The translations under genes were made by a program, and so were the position numbers. This document shows, piece by piece, positions 13,801 to 24,979 of a stretch of 64,000 nt of DNA. Location: assembly GCA_942486035.1 (NCBI GenBank), contig CALNXK010000122.1, positions 1,581,501-1,645,500 on the forward strand. The letters are read 5' to 3'. Numbering within the stretch: the first letter of the stretch is position 1; each line of letters begins with the position of its first letter. The notes below the pieces were generated by a model. The model ran no database searches. It had not been told where the DNA came from and saw nothing but the letters and a program-made list of their open reading frames with translations. Origin of the DNA: Porites lobata. Lineage: Eukaryota > Cnidaria > Anthozoa > Scleractinia > Poritidae.

Positions 13801-13944
13801 TAACTTTATATATTTCCTTTTTCTCACCTTATCTTGGGTTTATTTCAATAACAGGTAACCTTGGATGGCACACAGTTCGGAGGGGCGACGCTGTATGTGG
13901 GAGACGAGGCGACTGTTTATCCCGCATCATCAAATAACGGTTGA
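1900..13944 (+). CDS. Secreted astacin metalloprotease with C-terminal PLAT/LH2 domain
   Basis: Eleven exons join in frame into 521 residues: 1900-1978, 3169-3249, 3707-3844, 4319-4441, 4775-4870, 7839-7968, 9347-9531, 9991-10209, 11699-11930, 12688-12880, 13855-13944. Residues 1-19 form a signal peptide. The pro-region runs to a furin-like RRVKR at 142-146, followed by the mature N-terminus. The zinc motif HEIMHLLGFYHE is at 247-258, followed by the typical RxDR. The astacin cysteines are present in TCIRF, GCSSYVG, VCYF and YGC. The Met-turn is DMQY (302-304), with Gln where astacins usually have His. Exon 8 (ending YGCPYIG) joins exon 9 across a Cys codon, and residues from about 372 onward read as a PLAT fold, with VLKTGD, GTNADPF and a closing FFFSTDGW. 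Astacins degrade matrix or process growth factors; PLAT domains bind lipid or protein, so this enzyme may be membrane- or matrix-targeted (inference). All phases agree at every junction, which strongly supports the model. Confidence 0.9.
2018..2131. mobile_element. Foldback MITE in intron 1 of the astacin-PLAT gene
   Basis: Terminal inverted repeats TAACCTGCGATCAGGCG at the left and its complement ending at 2131. The flanks GTCAGATCT (2009-2017) and GTCACATCT (2132-2140) match at 8 of 9 positions and look like a target-site duplication. No coding capacity. It resembles the TAGCC elements elsewhere in the window in layout. Confidence 0.75.
2919..3118. mobile_element. hAT-type MITE (TAGCCT family)
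   Basis: A 200-bp element starts TAGCCTGTGCCAGGCTC and ends with the near-complement GAGCCTGGAACAGGCTAC. It is flanked by a perfect 8-bp direct repeat TTTAATTG (2911-2918 and 3119-3126). An 8-bp duplication is characteristic of hAT transposons. It sits in intron 1 of the astacin-PLAT gene. Confidence 0.8.
3400..4441 (+). repeat. Tandem duplication that created pro-region exons 3 and 4
   Basis: Exons 3707-3844 and 4319-4441 encode related acidic segments: DEDPPDEVYPV and DEDPPGEEYPV, followed by further matching residues. Their upstream intron sequence is also related: 3420-3560 and 4060-4160 share blocks such as the CAAGCGGCCTGG/CAAGCAGCCTGG and GATTTGTAA stretches. A unit of about 0.6 kb was therefore duplicated head-to-tail, exon and intron together. 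Both exons are phase 1-1, so the duplication kept the frame. Confidence 0.7.
5397..6869. mobile_element. Non-autonomous DNA transposon with internal tandem repeats
   Basis: The left end GGGCCCGGTTTCTCGAAAG and the right end (complement GGGCCCGGCGTTTCTCGAAA) form terminal inverted repeats, and similarity continues some 30 bases inward. The interior is three diverged tandem copies of a 370-385 bp unit: the shared CAATTATT landmark falls at 5660, 6044 and 6412. No transposase is present. It occupies much of intron 5 of the astacin-PLAT gene. Confidence 0.7.
7125..7665 (-). mobile_element. 5'-truncated LINE, C-terminal part of reverse transcriptase ORF
   Basis: On the minus strand, codons from about 7665 to a stop at 7355-7357 read as the cysteine-rich C-terminal region of a jockey/CR1-like reverse transcriptase. 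Landmarks are SSHQLRIETGRYENIPRNER, then CHFC, and later LLDC. A short 3' tail with an AATAAAG motif near 7137 follows. The open part is intact but lacks the catalytic region. It is intronic in the astacin-PLAT gene and antisense to it. Confidence 0.75.
8255..8843 (+). mobile_element. LINE remnant, reverse transcriptase C-terminus and 3' tail
   Basis: An open frame of 152 codons (8255-8713) matches the end of LINE ORF2 proteins common in coral genomes: a VLPKRTYGLPVYPSS segment, then LQRCFKRKY, then SSARLRVPSSQL and NTQRFKNSFFNRL near the stop. An AATAAAG signal lies at about 8838. The catalytic FADD region is missing, so this is a 5'-truncated copy inside intron 6 of the astacin-PLAT gene. 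Confidence 0.8.
8885..9270. mobile_element. Inverted-repeat element rich in GGAGTCGGAGTCG motifs
   Basis: The left part carries ACGGAGTCGGAGTCGTAA and the right part its complement TTACGACTCCGACTCC, so the ends can fold together. Shorter copies of the same GGAGTC/GACTCC word recur inside. No coding capacity. The exact ends are uncertain. Confidence 0.6.
12121..12277 (+). other. Second copy of the PLAT exon, possible mutually exclusive exon
   Basis: The sequence 12090-12282 is a diverged duplicate of 11742-11935 in exon 9. The open frame retains DHAIILKTEDS, GTNGDPFLKLIG, LVTSGGMLYVDEN and the same GC|GTGAGT donor. An AG at 12119-12120 would give an exon of 157 bases with the same entry and exit phases as exon 9. 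The polypyrimidine tract before it is weak, and one base is missing relative to exon 9 upstream of that AG. It can replace exon 9 but cannot be added to it without a frameshift. Either a real alternative exon or a decaying copy; sequence alone does not decide. Confidence 0.5.
12993..13100. mobile_element. hAT-type foldback MITE (TAGCCT family)
   Basis: Almost the whole element is a hairpin: TAGCCTCCCACGCAGACGTT at the left pairs with AACGTTTGCGTGGGAGGCTA at the right, and GTTCGTCACGC pairs with GCGTGACGAAC. The 8-bp direct repeat CGAAGTGG (12985-12992 and 13101-13108) flanks it. Located in intron 10 of the astacin-PLAT gene. Confidence 0.85.
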
Positions 13945-14046
13945 ACAAGTGCATTTACAGATGCGCCGGACCGGACCACGCCCACATGTTAGTCTAGTAC
14001 AGTTGTAGAATGATAGGCAAATATGACACAGTACTGTGAAAACGTA

Positions 14047-14086
14047 ATAAATAAAACACAGCACATAGATTGAATCTAGGAATAAA
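14047..14086 (+). terminator. Polyadenylation signals of the astacin-PLAT gene
   Basis: AATAAATAAAA begins at 14047 and a second AATAAA at 14081, about 100 and 140 bases after the stop codon at 13942-13944. These are the likely 3'-end processing signals. Confidence 0.6.
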
Positions 14087-14099
14087 GACGAACATTAAA

Positions 14100-16360
14100 A
14101 ATCATTTATTTGTTTTTGCTTTTTTGTTTATCAGGAAGAATCTACTTTTCAAAAAATTTGCCTAAAAAAGTCTGCGCCAAAATATTGTCATGGTGTGCTT
14201 TCTACTGCCAAAAGATTTGTGCGCAGTGAATGCATTGAAGATGTGAGGCTCAACATTCCACATAATCTGCGTCACACAGATCACATGAAATATATACACA
14301 GCACACTCCTGATTGGCAGCTAATGTGGGTTCAATCGTATACATCTTTAAACCACATCATCTTTTAAAGGAAAACGTCTCCGGGTTATACTAAGAACGAA
14401 GCACATAGAATAATGCCTGAGATCAGTAAGACCCTGAAGAAGGAAGGCCGTACCTTGCGAAATATTGGTAAAAAAGGAAACATATTCCAGACAGTAAAAT
14501 CCGCCTTGCTTCTTTTGTTTAATATTGTCACTTATTGCTGATTAGATCCTTTATTGGGATCCGGTCTTTCTTTTTTGTAAGCTGGTCCTTACTTCAAAAA
14601 CTGAGCTGCCAGGCCTTCTTGTAAATAATGACTGAGCGCGTAGCACGAAAACTTTTGTTTTAAGATAGCCGAGGAGCGAAGGTATTGGCTGCAGCTTCAT
14701 AGCAATTTTAAATTGGATAAAAGGCTCTTTCCACGGGGAAGCATCTTTTCGAGTGTAACCTATGTTCCCAAACTGACCTCGAAAAACTTGCAACAAATTT
14801 GGAGGCACATCACTGAAGATTGCCGTTTGAAAATTTCTGTAACTGTAGACTGTTTGCAAAAAAACATGCATGTATCTGGTCGGTGGGAAGCGCGGGTTGG
14901 GGTTGGCGATTTTTTTTTTCTTTTAGAGACCGGGTAATGAAAGGCCATACAGTCTGAAAATTTTATTTAGTTACTGCTCACTGAGATTCTTGGCTTTTTT
15001 CAAGAAAATATGTATTTTGGGGTTGTCCTCGGGGTGAATGTTCCCTTCTGCGAAAATTGAGACGAGAGTTGGATGGTTAAAACACAATCTTATGCTCAGT
15101 CAGGGATTTGATTTCACGGAAGCATACAGTGGCCATAATACAGGGAAACGAAGGCGTATTACCCTATTTTACTTTGTTGAAACACTATTCATTCATCTAA
15201 TCAACCTCGACTATAAACAACATATTCTTAAAATCGCGATGTTTTAGCTCTGGAAAGCGAAACGCCATAAAAATTCAGTCACCCTTAATAAGGATGCTAC
15301 CCACATTTAGAGACGATTTTGTCTTCCCTCGCAAGGAACGGATCATGATGCCCACTCTTTGGACCAAGGAAAACAAAGAACGTCAGAAGACAAAAACTCA
15401 GTTGTCTCAGTTTGTTAACGACTATTTATTCACGTCATTTCTAAGGCCATGTCCACACCAGTCCTATAAGGTTTACAACGCAAGCAAATAATGCGTTCAC
15501 CGCTTCCGCACACACAAAGGAAGAATTCGTGACATAGCCTAAATGATTAAGCATTATAACAGTTTAAACCTTTAAGGCCCAGTGTCCACATACAAATTTT
15601 CATACATTTCCTTAAAGAATGAATTGAGAGAATTTGATAAAAGATCAAAACATTCTTCCTTTGGTGATCATTTTAATAATTCTCGTAACCTTTTCTCTTG
15701 ATGGTGTAATGATAATGTTAAGGGAAAATTGATGTTGATCACTCCTGAGAGTGTAAGTATAATAGCTATGTCTGTTGAGGTGGTGAACAACTAAAATAGG
15801 CAATTGTGCGATTTTCGTATGACCTTGAAATGAAAACGCGCGAAAAAAAACAGTCGCCACAAACGAACGGAAATAAAGCGATTTGACTGGTTTATCGAAC
15901 GGAAAGGAACTCCCGAGGTTTTTGGTTGGTTAAGCGAACTCCCGGGTGAAAAAACGGCATGCCCGAGAACTTTCTACAAATCAATCGATACTTCGATTTG
16001 ACGTCATACTGCAACACGATTGTTTTGATCTTTTTATCCATTGGCTGATAAAACAAATAACGAACACTCACCGAAACCATTTTCCAAGGTCATACGAAAA
16101 CCACTCTAAACCTTTCACTTCTTATAGTGTTCAAAAATTGAACTCACAAAATTAACTATGTAGTACTAGGCAAAAGTTCTACCAAAGGGGTTTCATTCGC
16201 ATGGTTAAACCACAGAATTTCGTCCATAGATTTCAAGGTTAGAATTACAGATAATACTGCCATAAAATGACTTAGGGAATGAAAAGGATAAATGAACCAC
16301 GTAAAATGTTAATCGTAAGAGTGACTCAGTCAGGGATGACAACTGAGACAAATCCAAAAA
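14100..16360. other. Gene-poor interval
   Basis: Several short open frames occur on both strands, but none starts behind a convincing splice site or resembles a known domain. I see no RNA gene and no clear transposon ends here. Confidence 0.4.
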
Positions 16361-16363
16361 AAA

Positions 16364-16990
16364 AAATGGTACCTTTGGCTCTAGAGTCAACACTCTGTTA
16401 TACAGACATCAGGGATCACAAATGCACCACGCCCAGAAAGCAAGAATGGTATCTTTAGCTGTAAAGTCAACTCACTAATATAGACATGAAGGGGTGGCAA
16501 ATGAACCACACCCAGAAAACAAGAATGGTAACTTTGGCTGTACAGTCAACTCTCTAAAATAGACATGAAGGGGTGGCAAATGAGCCACACCCAGAAAACA
16601 AGAATGGTATCTTTGGCTGTACAGTCAACTCACTAATATAGACATGAAGGGGTGGCAAATGAACCACACCCAGAAAACAAGAATGGTAACTTTGGCTGTA
16701 CAGTCAACTGTCTCCAAGATCGACATCAGGGGGACAGGAGGCAAAGAGCCACACCCAGAAAAGAATGGTACCTTTGTCTATACAGTCAACAACTAATATA
16801 GACTGAAAAAAGCAGATCAGCAAACAAGAATGGTATCTTAAGCTGTACCGTCAACTCACTAATCTAGACATGACACGGTGACAAATGAACCACACCCAAA
16901 AACAAGAATGAAGGTGTGTGGTCTCCAAGATTAGGGGGGGCAGAAGGCAAAGAGCCACACCCAGAAAAGAATGGTTGTCTATATTATGCC
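16364..16990 (+). repeat. Minisatellite, period about 79 bp, about 8 copies
   Basis: The landmark AAGAATGGTA recurs near 16442, 16521, 16600, 16679, 16761 and 16825, each followed by a CTTTGGCTGTA-like and GTCAACTCACTAATA-like segment and preceded by CCACACCCAGAAAA. Central copies differ by only a few bases, while the outer copies (first near 16364, last near 16970) are more diverged or shortened. Confidence 0.9.
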
Positions 16991-16999
16991 AACTCTCTT

Positions 17000-19177
17000 G
17001 TTCATTGGATTGCAAATTATACGAAATTCCCACGAATTTGATCCTTTGCCTTTATGGAAATAGAATACCTAAGGCATATAACCAACCTCTAAAGATGTTA
17101 CTACCAAAAGTAACGTTACACAACTTGAATTGGGTTGGTTTTCCAGACCTTAGGAATGAAGGAGAGAGTCTAAATATGAATGTGACTTTGTAGCTCCTGA
17201 CTTTACTCCCTCGATATCAAAGGGTGGCAACATTTAAAGAGAGTACATTTGAAGGCTTGTGTTTGAACAAGCCATATGAAAAAAAAAATGTCAAATAAGT
17301 TTACTGGGCTATACAAGAGTCTTTGCAACAGAGGAAAAAGTAGAAAAAATGAGCCGTAAAAAACTATGTAAAAAACTAACTTATATGTCATTTCTGGCAT
17401 GGCACTTAACAATACTGGTATTATGGTCTTAAAGAGCATAATACTAAGCTAAGGATTAATATATCATATTTAACCTGCATGGCTTAATTACCCAATCTTT
17501 AGTAGCAACAATTATTTTGTTTCAAAAACAAAAACCAAAACAAAACAAAAAAACCAAAGAGATGCTTCATATTGGAAGGTATATGTGTTTTAAAGTATAA
17601 TGTCTCAGTAACCTATAATGCAAAGAATGCTGAAGTCATCTTTTGAATGCTTGCTGTGTCCAGCAGATCCAAACTAAAACAGAGTGAAAACAGGTTACTT
17701 TTCTATTGAAACTGTGCAATTCAAATTTGGATTTTTCATCCATATCAGTGAATGTTCTTAAAAATTACAAACTACACAATACAGTGACAAATATTTATTG
17801 CTTCACTGTAAAGAAATTCAAATAAAAAATGTGATTCATTTTTACAAAATTAAGATACTTCAAACTCTGCTGGACTCTATTGCCTGGCAGACTATTAAAC
17901 TCTTCAGTACAGAAACATTTTCTTACTAAAACATTCTTCTACGCCATGTGAAAGGTTTTAAGTAGTTCAATGAAACTTGAAGCCAAAGTACAGCTCCTTG
18001 AGTCATGATGCAAGAATTACCATGATGATTTTTTTCATAACATTGTTGCCTTTTTTCCCTCTGGTAGGTTAAGTACATTGCACATTCAACCTGCTTGATC
18101 ACAACACGCATTCCAGAAATATTTTAGCATCCATGGCATTTTGTCTTTGCAGCGTAATTGGTTAATGATATGATATATACATTATTATGATTACTATTTT
18201 GACAACTTTTCCAAGGTGAAATAATTATTATAATATGTAAAATTTCCTCAAATTAAATTTGGAATATTTGAGAATTGTACTTGAGAAATGTACAAAACAT
18301 GCATGTTAACAACTATGTGAAAGTCAGCACTAAAAACACAATGACACAGTCTAAAAGTTTATGTACAGAAATTCTAAAATTATTAATATATTTGCAGAAT
18401 ATTATTGCACTTGGTGCAGCTGTTTTCACATGTTAATGGTGGCTTCGTTTATCACCATCTAGGGCTTAAACATCACACTGCTTGGCTGTAAGAAAAATAC
18501 CACAATATTATTATGAAATGTGACAAAGGACTGAAAGATAATACTAATTACAAGTGCCAATACACCTAAATTTTAGCATAAGTGACCAAATAAGTAGCTT
18601 CATTGGTGACTAAATTAGATCACTGTGATAAGGCAAATTAATTTGTCATGGTAGCCTGGGAATCCCAATATCCTTATTGTATCATACATTATAATCCCTT
18701 AATTTCAAGAACAGTAGAATGACAAATCTCTTTATGTGGCAGACAATCATCAACTACAGTTGACTCCTGATAACTCAAACTTTCAAGGGAAATTGAAAAA
18801 AGTTCGAGCTATCAGGAGTTCAAAGCAAATACCCAGAGGTAAGGAAATGGGATTGGGGAGGAATGCAAGTATTATGCACACAGCACAGTGCTAAACATTG
18901 CATTTGAATTACACTGTAAAGGAAAACAATACACGGTTGTTTTGAAATAGAATGAGCGTTTTGGACTATTGTTCACTGCTTTTTTCGAGTTGTCACCCAG
19001 CTGAAACATGGTTTGAGTTATCAAGGGTAAGGTTTAAGTGAGCGAGGGTTCAAGTTATCGGGAGTCAACTGTATCTGTACAATTTAATGCGTAAAATCGA
19101 GTAAGGTAACAGTTTCCAAGCATTGCTGTCAAGCCATACAGTGATTACTAAATGAACAGTGTACAAACCTTGAAGAT
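17000..19177 (-). other. Probable 3' UTR and downstream flank of the Death-SEFIR gene
   Basis: AT-rich sequence without coding exons downstream (minus strand) of the stop at 19178. Several TTTATT words, for example near 17790, could be poly(A) signals, but none is clearly preferred. It contains a TA-flanked transposon at 18757-19071. Confidence 0.35.
18757..19071. mobile_element. Tc1/mariner-pogo type MITE (CAGTTGACTCC ends)
   Basis: The left end CAGTTGACTCCTGATAACT and the right end AGTTATCGGGAGTCAACTG form terminal inverted repeats, with a TA dinucleotide directly outside each end. The terminal sequence resembles Tigger/pogo ends known from other animals. Short inner repeats of GTTCGAGCTATCAGGAGTT type are present. 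No coding capacity. Confidence 0.75.
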
Positions 19178-22100
19178 TCAAAGAAGTTCAGCTGGTCTTA
19201 CCACCTGGGAAGGTGGATCAGTTCTAACATCTGAAACTGGGGCGGGAGTAATCTCTGGTTGTCCTTCAATAATACATCTGATCCTCCTTTCATCCTTTGG
19301 CCATGAAAATTTCATATATGATTCCAAGAAGCAAGGTACATCTTTCTTTGAAGACCCTTCAAGGATAATGGTCATAAACTTGCCTTTTCTATTGCCTGCA
19401 TTGTTAGCAAGGTCATTTAGAATTAAATCTGACACAAGACGCAGCATACAGCTTTCATCATCTGTAAAATAATGTATTTAATAAGTCAACATGATTTTCT
19501 TTACACATTTACATCAGACTTCCCTGAGAATCATTATAAATGACCAAGGTTACACCTTTCTGAGCACAGTTATAATGCTGACAACATGCTCAGTTCTGGA
19601 TAGTCTGAGCTTACAAACTACTGAAATTTGATCCTAAAAAAAGCTTTTGTCCAAAAATTATAAAAATTCAGCATTGTAAGCCACCATTTTGGATCAACTA
19701 TGACATCATTCAGTCCGAACCTTCCTGCAATTTCAATGTTCAGGGTCCAGTTATTAGAAAGGTGGATAACACAACTCACTGGTTAAATCTCTATCCAGTG
19801 GATAAAGAAATTCTTAATACTTATAGTTTAAGCTGGATAGTGATTTATCCAGTAGATAGCACTATGTTTACACAAATGGTACCAGGACTGTCAATTTGTC
19901 ATCTCCAGGATAGAATAAAATCATGTGAAATCATCTGAAATGGCAGCTTTCAGTGTTGAAGTTTGACATTAAGAGAGCTCCCTGATAAAAACACAGTCAG
20001 TAGCTAAACATGTGCAGTCACGGTTTTGTTTGTAATATTAGAAGGACAATGTTCTTGCTATGGCAACCCTTTCTTTTAATGCTGTATTGTACAAGTAGGG
20101 TACGCTTGGACAAAGAGGGAAAAGTTGTATGATCCACAGAAATTATAACATAAAACAAACAAACCAACCTTCTAGTTTATCACTTATTTCATCAGCAGAG
20201 GAGTCAAATAAGCTCTTTAACTGTGGTGAAACACAAATGAACAAGAAGTCACTTTGTTTCACTCTCTGCACCACGTAACGGAACATGTTTTCCGCTATTT
20301 TTACCACCTCTAACTTGTCCAAGTAGCACTTATAACCAAGTGTTTTACTGAAGTAATCGTACAGTTCAAATATCTTTTTGCGAAAGGCCTCTCCCTCTTG
20401 GTCAGAACAGTGAATAATGGAGATTGATTTTCCCGAACTAACAGAGGGACCTGCAGAGAAAAAACAAAATAATAAAATAAAAAACAAATAAAATTTCCAC
20501 AAGTAACTTAGCAGCATACAGATCATGACTAAACCGAAACAGTTTTCAAGTAAAATACTCAGCAATGTTGCTGCACCCTAAGGAGCATTTGGAATCTCTT
20601 CTATTGATACGTGTCGATGGTAAATGCCAATTTTTCTGTCAATCAAATGTCTCCTATTGTTTGTATGTGGAAATTGGTAAAACATCTTGATCCTTTTGGA
20701 GACAACAGAAGAACAAAAGATGCCAGAAAGATTAAGTTATGTGGTCTTAAAGCATGTTGCATGACTTCATTCAGTTACAGCATTTTTCATAACTTTCCTA
20801 CACTAAAACGTTGGAATGAAAAGTCTAAAATAATCTAAGTCAAAATAAATTGTAAAACCAAGATTTTAGATTTTAGACGAAGTTAAGTTTACACACAACA
20901 TCATATACCGTTATTTGTAAATTTTAAGTTTTTAACTTTCTGTCTTGTTACTTTCAAAGCGGATGAAACTTGTCTCACTTTATCACTGTAGCAATAAGCA
21001 GCACGAAAGAATCTCTTGTCAGAAGATGAATAATTAGTGATTTGCTTAAGTTTAAGTATCTTTGTATCACAGAAACAATCAGCTAGCAATTCACTAATAG
21101 AGTAAAAGGATGCAAAATGTGTCGCCATCCTTTGCGAGTGCACCACAAAAAGCCAAGGAACTTTCCATATAGCTCTTATAAATACAGTGAAACCGCACAC
21201 CTTCCGGACCTTCCCGAGTGTCCGCTTAATAGAGGGTGTATGCTTTATAGAGGTTTGCAAAAATTGCACAATGTTTGTTAACGATTAACTTTCAATGGTT
21301 ACTCTGTTCTGTGATAAAGTTCCATGTTGTTCAGGAAGCTAAGGAAGCTGTGTTGTACTTTGTGCAAGACGTTCGGTCTTATCTACAGTTCATTGACAGC
21401 TAAATGTATTGATTTATATTTATAAATCGACTACAGTACATTATTTCAAGGACCTTATGCAATACCACTATTGTCAATTCAGTCCAGTGTCTCCTTAATA
21501 GAGGTTATTAACGATAGAAATTAGCTAAATACAATTTATTTTAGTGTCCACATCCGCTTAATAGAGGTGTCCGCCGAACAGGGGTTCGTTATGAATGGAA
21601 ATATAAGACGTTAATTTCAGGACCTGACTTAGTGTTTGCTTAATAAAGGGTGTCCGCTAAATTAGGGGTCTGCTTAATAGAGGTTTCACTGTATACCTAA
21701 AACTAGAAATTTGCTTTCTGAGGTGGGTGATATTTAATTGGCTCAATCATATTATACACTATGGCAAACATACTCCTGATTGTTGCATGGATTTTTTTGT
21801 CATCCTAATTTGCTAGCTTAATAAAAATTAATACTCTCACTGCAAGCTGCAGCAATGACAAAAATGGTAATGAATTACCTCTGAACTGGGCAAAATCACA
21901 AAAAAGAAAAGATGCCTGGTGAGCAACAAATGGCTTTTGCTGTTCATACCTAACTACATATTGGTTTGTCATACAATACCATAAAACAAGCAAGGAATCA
22001 CCCTCAAACCAAAACAAAAGGTTCTACATGATCAACATTTTGCACTCCCATTCAGGTTCAACATGTTATTTTGCTTGGTAACAAAAAAAATTATTTCTTG

Positions 22101-24979
22101 AGCACATGGCAGATTACTGAGGGACCATTAAATGGTCCCTCAGTAAAAAATGCAAAAATTTTTTGCAAAGAGGCCTTCATTATTAACAATTTAGTAATGC
22201 TGCAGTATTATCTTACCTTCTGATGAATTATATCCAGACTCATAGCCTGGCGATGTCGGCTGGGACACAGACTCCCCAGAGCTCAGACTGTCTGTAAGAG
22301 ACAACCTGCGAGCCTCTTTTGTATCCAGCTTAAGAGGAGAAAAGTTTTCAAAGGTTTTTTCAGCAGGTTCATTGTAAGTGTTTGTAGCAGTAAAAGATGT
22401 ACATCCAACTGTTGTGGAAGTACCAATACTTGAATCTTCAGTGTTCAGTGATGTACATGAATTTAGTTCGCGGTTAGTTTGAACTGGTGACTTGCTCTTA
22501 TCTTTCTTGTCTCTCTTCCACTTTCTGGAAAATCTTTGAAATACTTTCTTAAAAGGGGACTTCTTTTTCTTGTCTGTATCAGCAGGCTGAGAGTTGGAGC
22601 GGCTGAGTGCACTTCTCTGACCATTATCAGGCTCTTGACAGGTACGTTCAGGTGACCAAGATCGACAACTCAAAAATGGAGGTCTTTTTACAACTTCAAG
22701 TTCAGTCCCAAGGGTTTTCAGGCTATCAGCACTTTGGCAATTGTCATTCGATACTCTTCCATGAGGAGGCTTACCAGAAATACAATCTTTAACTGTACCT
22801 TCATCGTCTGTTTCGATACCACCGGTAACAGAGTCTGATGAACTGGGATTTGATGTTATAGATGTTTCTTGCTCTGTGCTATAATCCGTTATTGTAAACA
22901 CTAAAGGATTTTCCGAAGAGACACTGCTTTCACTGGTCAGAGATGAAGGCTGCCTATCAGAGTCGTCATCATCTTCTGTTAGAATGTGATTTCTGACTCT
23001 TGATCTTTTTTCATACTCTAAAGTAAAGTAAATGAAATCATGAAACTGATCATACAAAAAAATAGTATGGAATCTTTTCCTTCTTTAAATGTGTTGGCTT
23101 GCATCTGTTACTCTCTAACTAATCATTTTGTTAGCTCTACGTCCCCCCTTAAAGTTAAACCATCCACCCATTCCTCCTTACCTTTTTTATTGAGAAAACA
23201 AAATTATGTAAGTAGTCAAGGGAAGTCAAGCCTAAACTAAACCCCAGTTATTTCATGTAACTGTAGTTTTATCTGTTGTTGTATATTAAACAAATCTGTA
23301 TTTTTTGTTTTTGTCTTTTTTTTCCGTTGTTTTTTCAGCAATATATGTACTTTTTCTGTGCTGTAATAGAGCATTAAGTGAAAAAAGAGGAATCTACTTT
23401 ATACTTTTCTCGAGCACATATTTATCCCAGGTTAGCTCCAACATACGTATAACAAAAATACATGGTAAACGGCTAGTTATAAAATAAACGTATAATAAAA
23501 AGGCAGTGGAAATGTTCCTTTCAATTGATTCAGTCCAAAAAAATTGATAGTCACGAGATCATATTGCGTGAGGTCAATCTGTCAGCAAACAAGCGGAAGA
23601 GTCACTTTGGATGTAGGAAAAAGCAAGCATCATCTTAAGTTCCGTAACTAACCTACATACTGTAAATACCAAGAGAAAAACTTGATAACAAAAGGAAGTT
23701 AATGTTGACTTTTGCTTCCACAACAAACTTAAGAAAAACTAACTTCGATCGAAGACTACGTAGCGTGAAAAAAAGGGTTATTTGCATAATAAACAAAAAA
23801 CTTGAAAATTTTACCACCCGCACGTATCTTTAAGGGGGTATGAGAGAATAATTTTCATCGTCGCCCTGAAGGGAAATTTAATGCTTTAAGTAACAAAGAC
23901 TTATAACAAACATAAGGAAAATTTCTTTATATCGAGAGAAAAAAAAAGAGAAAGAAGGATTTAAGAAAACTCTGCGATCGCCTGTTGAGTTTGCTGATCA
24001 AATTTAAAAAATGCGACATACCATTAAATTTACATATTAAATTTACATATTATTAGCTTAAGCGACGTGCAGAAGGTTATAGAGAAATAACAAAAGACAC
24101 GGAATAAAAAAATAAAAAAATAATCTCTAAGATGAAAGGAAATGTTTTTCACGCCTCTTACAATAAAAAAACGAAATTGCGCCTGAAGAAATTATCTACC
24201 AACAGGTTAATCATTGGGCTCATACAAAGACGAAATATATTTATGAGCTTGTTGCGTGGGAAGAGCGTTCCCTGAATATAATTTTATTTCTTGGGCTTTA
24301 CATCAATACCCTAAACTTGATTTCGTAACCGTTTGAAATAGCTAATCGTGAGTTAGCAATCGGTTGATTGGGTAAAAGTATAACTTAAACGACAAAGTTA
24401 GAACTGTGTACACGAAATCTGCCTGAAGCGTGCTGTTTGATCGCATGAATGGACTCTAGCTATGCACGTATAAAGCGATGTACAAAAAATAAAACAGAAA
24501 AAAACGACTTGATTGCCTTGTAATGACTCAAAAGACAAGTTCTTCCTGTAGCTTCCAAAGAAACGACTATTCTTACATCCCCACTCTTGTAAAATTTCAA
24601 AAACCTATGAATGTACATGCAACTTACCTTCGACACATTCGTAAACCACTTCAAGGCAACTATGCATACGCAACTCGCCGAGGACAGAGACAAGTTTCTC
24701 GAGAATTCCATTCTCTTCGTACATCCAGTCTTCAAGTAAGCTTAATCCAGGTCTTTCGTGATGTGCAAAGAGACCAAGGATCTTGTCCTGGTCATAGCCA
24801 AGCGAAGCAGCTACATCTCGCCAATTTCTTAAAGCACCTAACAGGTTCATGCGAAGAGACAACGGGTCTCTCACTTTGTCATGTCGTAGCACATGTCTCG
24901 CTGGTAATGAGAGTACTTCTGGCGCTATAGGGCGTCCTTCGAAGCCTAAATCTTCCTCGTCACAATCCATTTGCTGCAT
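19178..24979 (-). CDS. Death-domain plus SEFIR adaptor, Act1/CIKS (TRAF3IP2)-like
   Basis: Four exons on the minus strand join in phase into 572 residues: 24979-24628, 23017-22217, 20450-20169, 19461-19178. Residues about 35-117 are a Death domain, with RNWRDVAASLGY, SLLEDWMYEENG and a final LRMHSCLEVVYE. Residues 118-384 form a long Ser/Thr- and acid-rich linker that includes a very basic patch (KKKKSPFKKVFQRF). Residues 392-545 are a SEFIR domain: SISIIHCSDQEGEAF, a DKLEV segment, SDFLFICVSP, then FLESYMKFSWPKD. The SEFIR C-terminal part is closest in style to vertebrate Act1, the cytoplasmic adaptor of IL-17 receptors. Vertebrate Act1 has no Death domain; Death-SEFIR combinations are the invertebrate CIKS-like form as far as I recall. 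A stop codon 12 bases before the ATG supports the start. The domain calls are firm; the pathway role is inference. Confidence 0.88.
21185..21691. mobile_element. TA-flanked mariner-like MITE (CAGTGAAACC ends)
   Basis: The left end CAGTGAAACC and the right end GGTTTCACTG are inverted repeats with TA on both sides. The inside repeats the word CCGCTTAATAGAGG on several occasions. No coding capacity. It lies in the intron between the linker and SEFIR exons of the Death-SEFIR gene. Confidence 0.75.
23018..24627. other. Large first intron of the Death-SEFIR gene
   Basis: AT-rich, with a poly-pyrimidine stretch near 23310 and a short direct repeat AAATTTACATATT near 24040. No additional exon or transposon could be supported. 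Confidence 0.4.

Noticed and set aside
19152..19472. Plus-strand open frame of 106 codons
   Set aside because: It is the antisense shadow of SEFIR exon 4.
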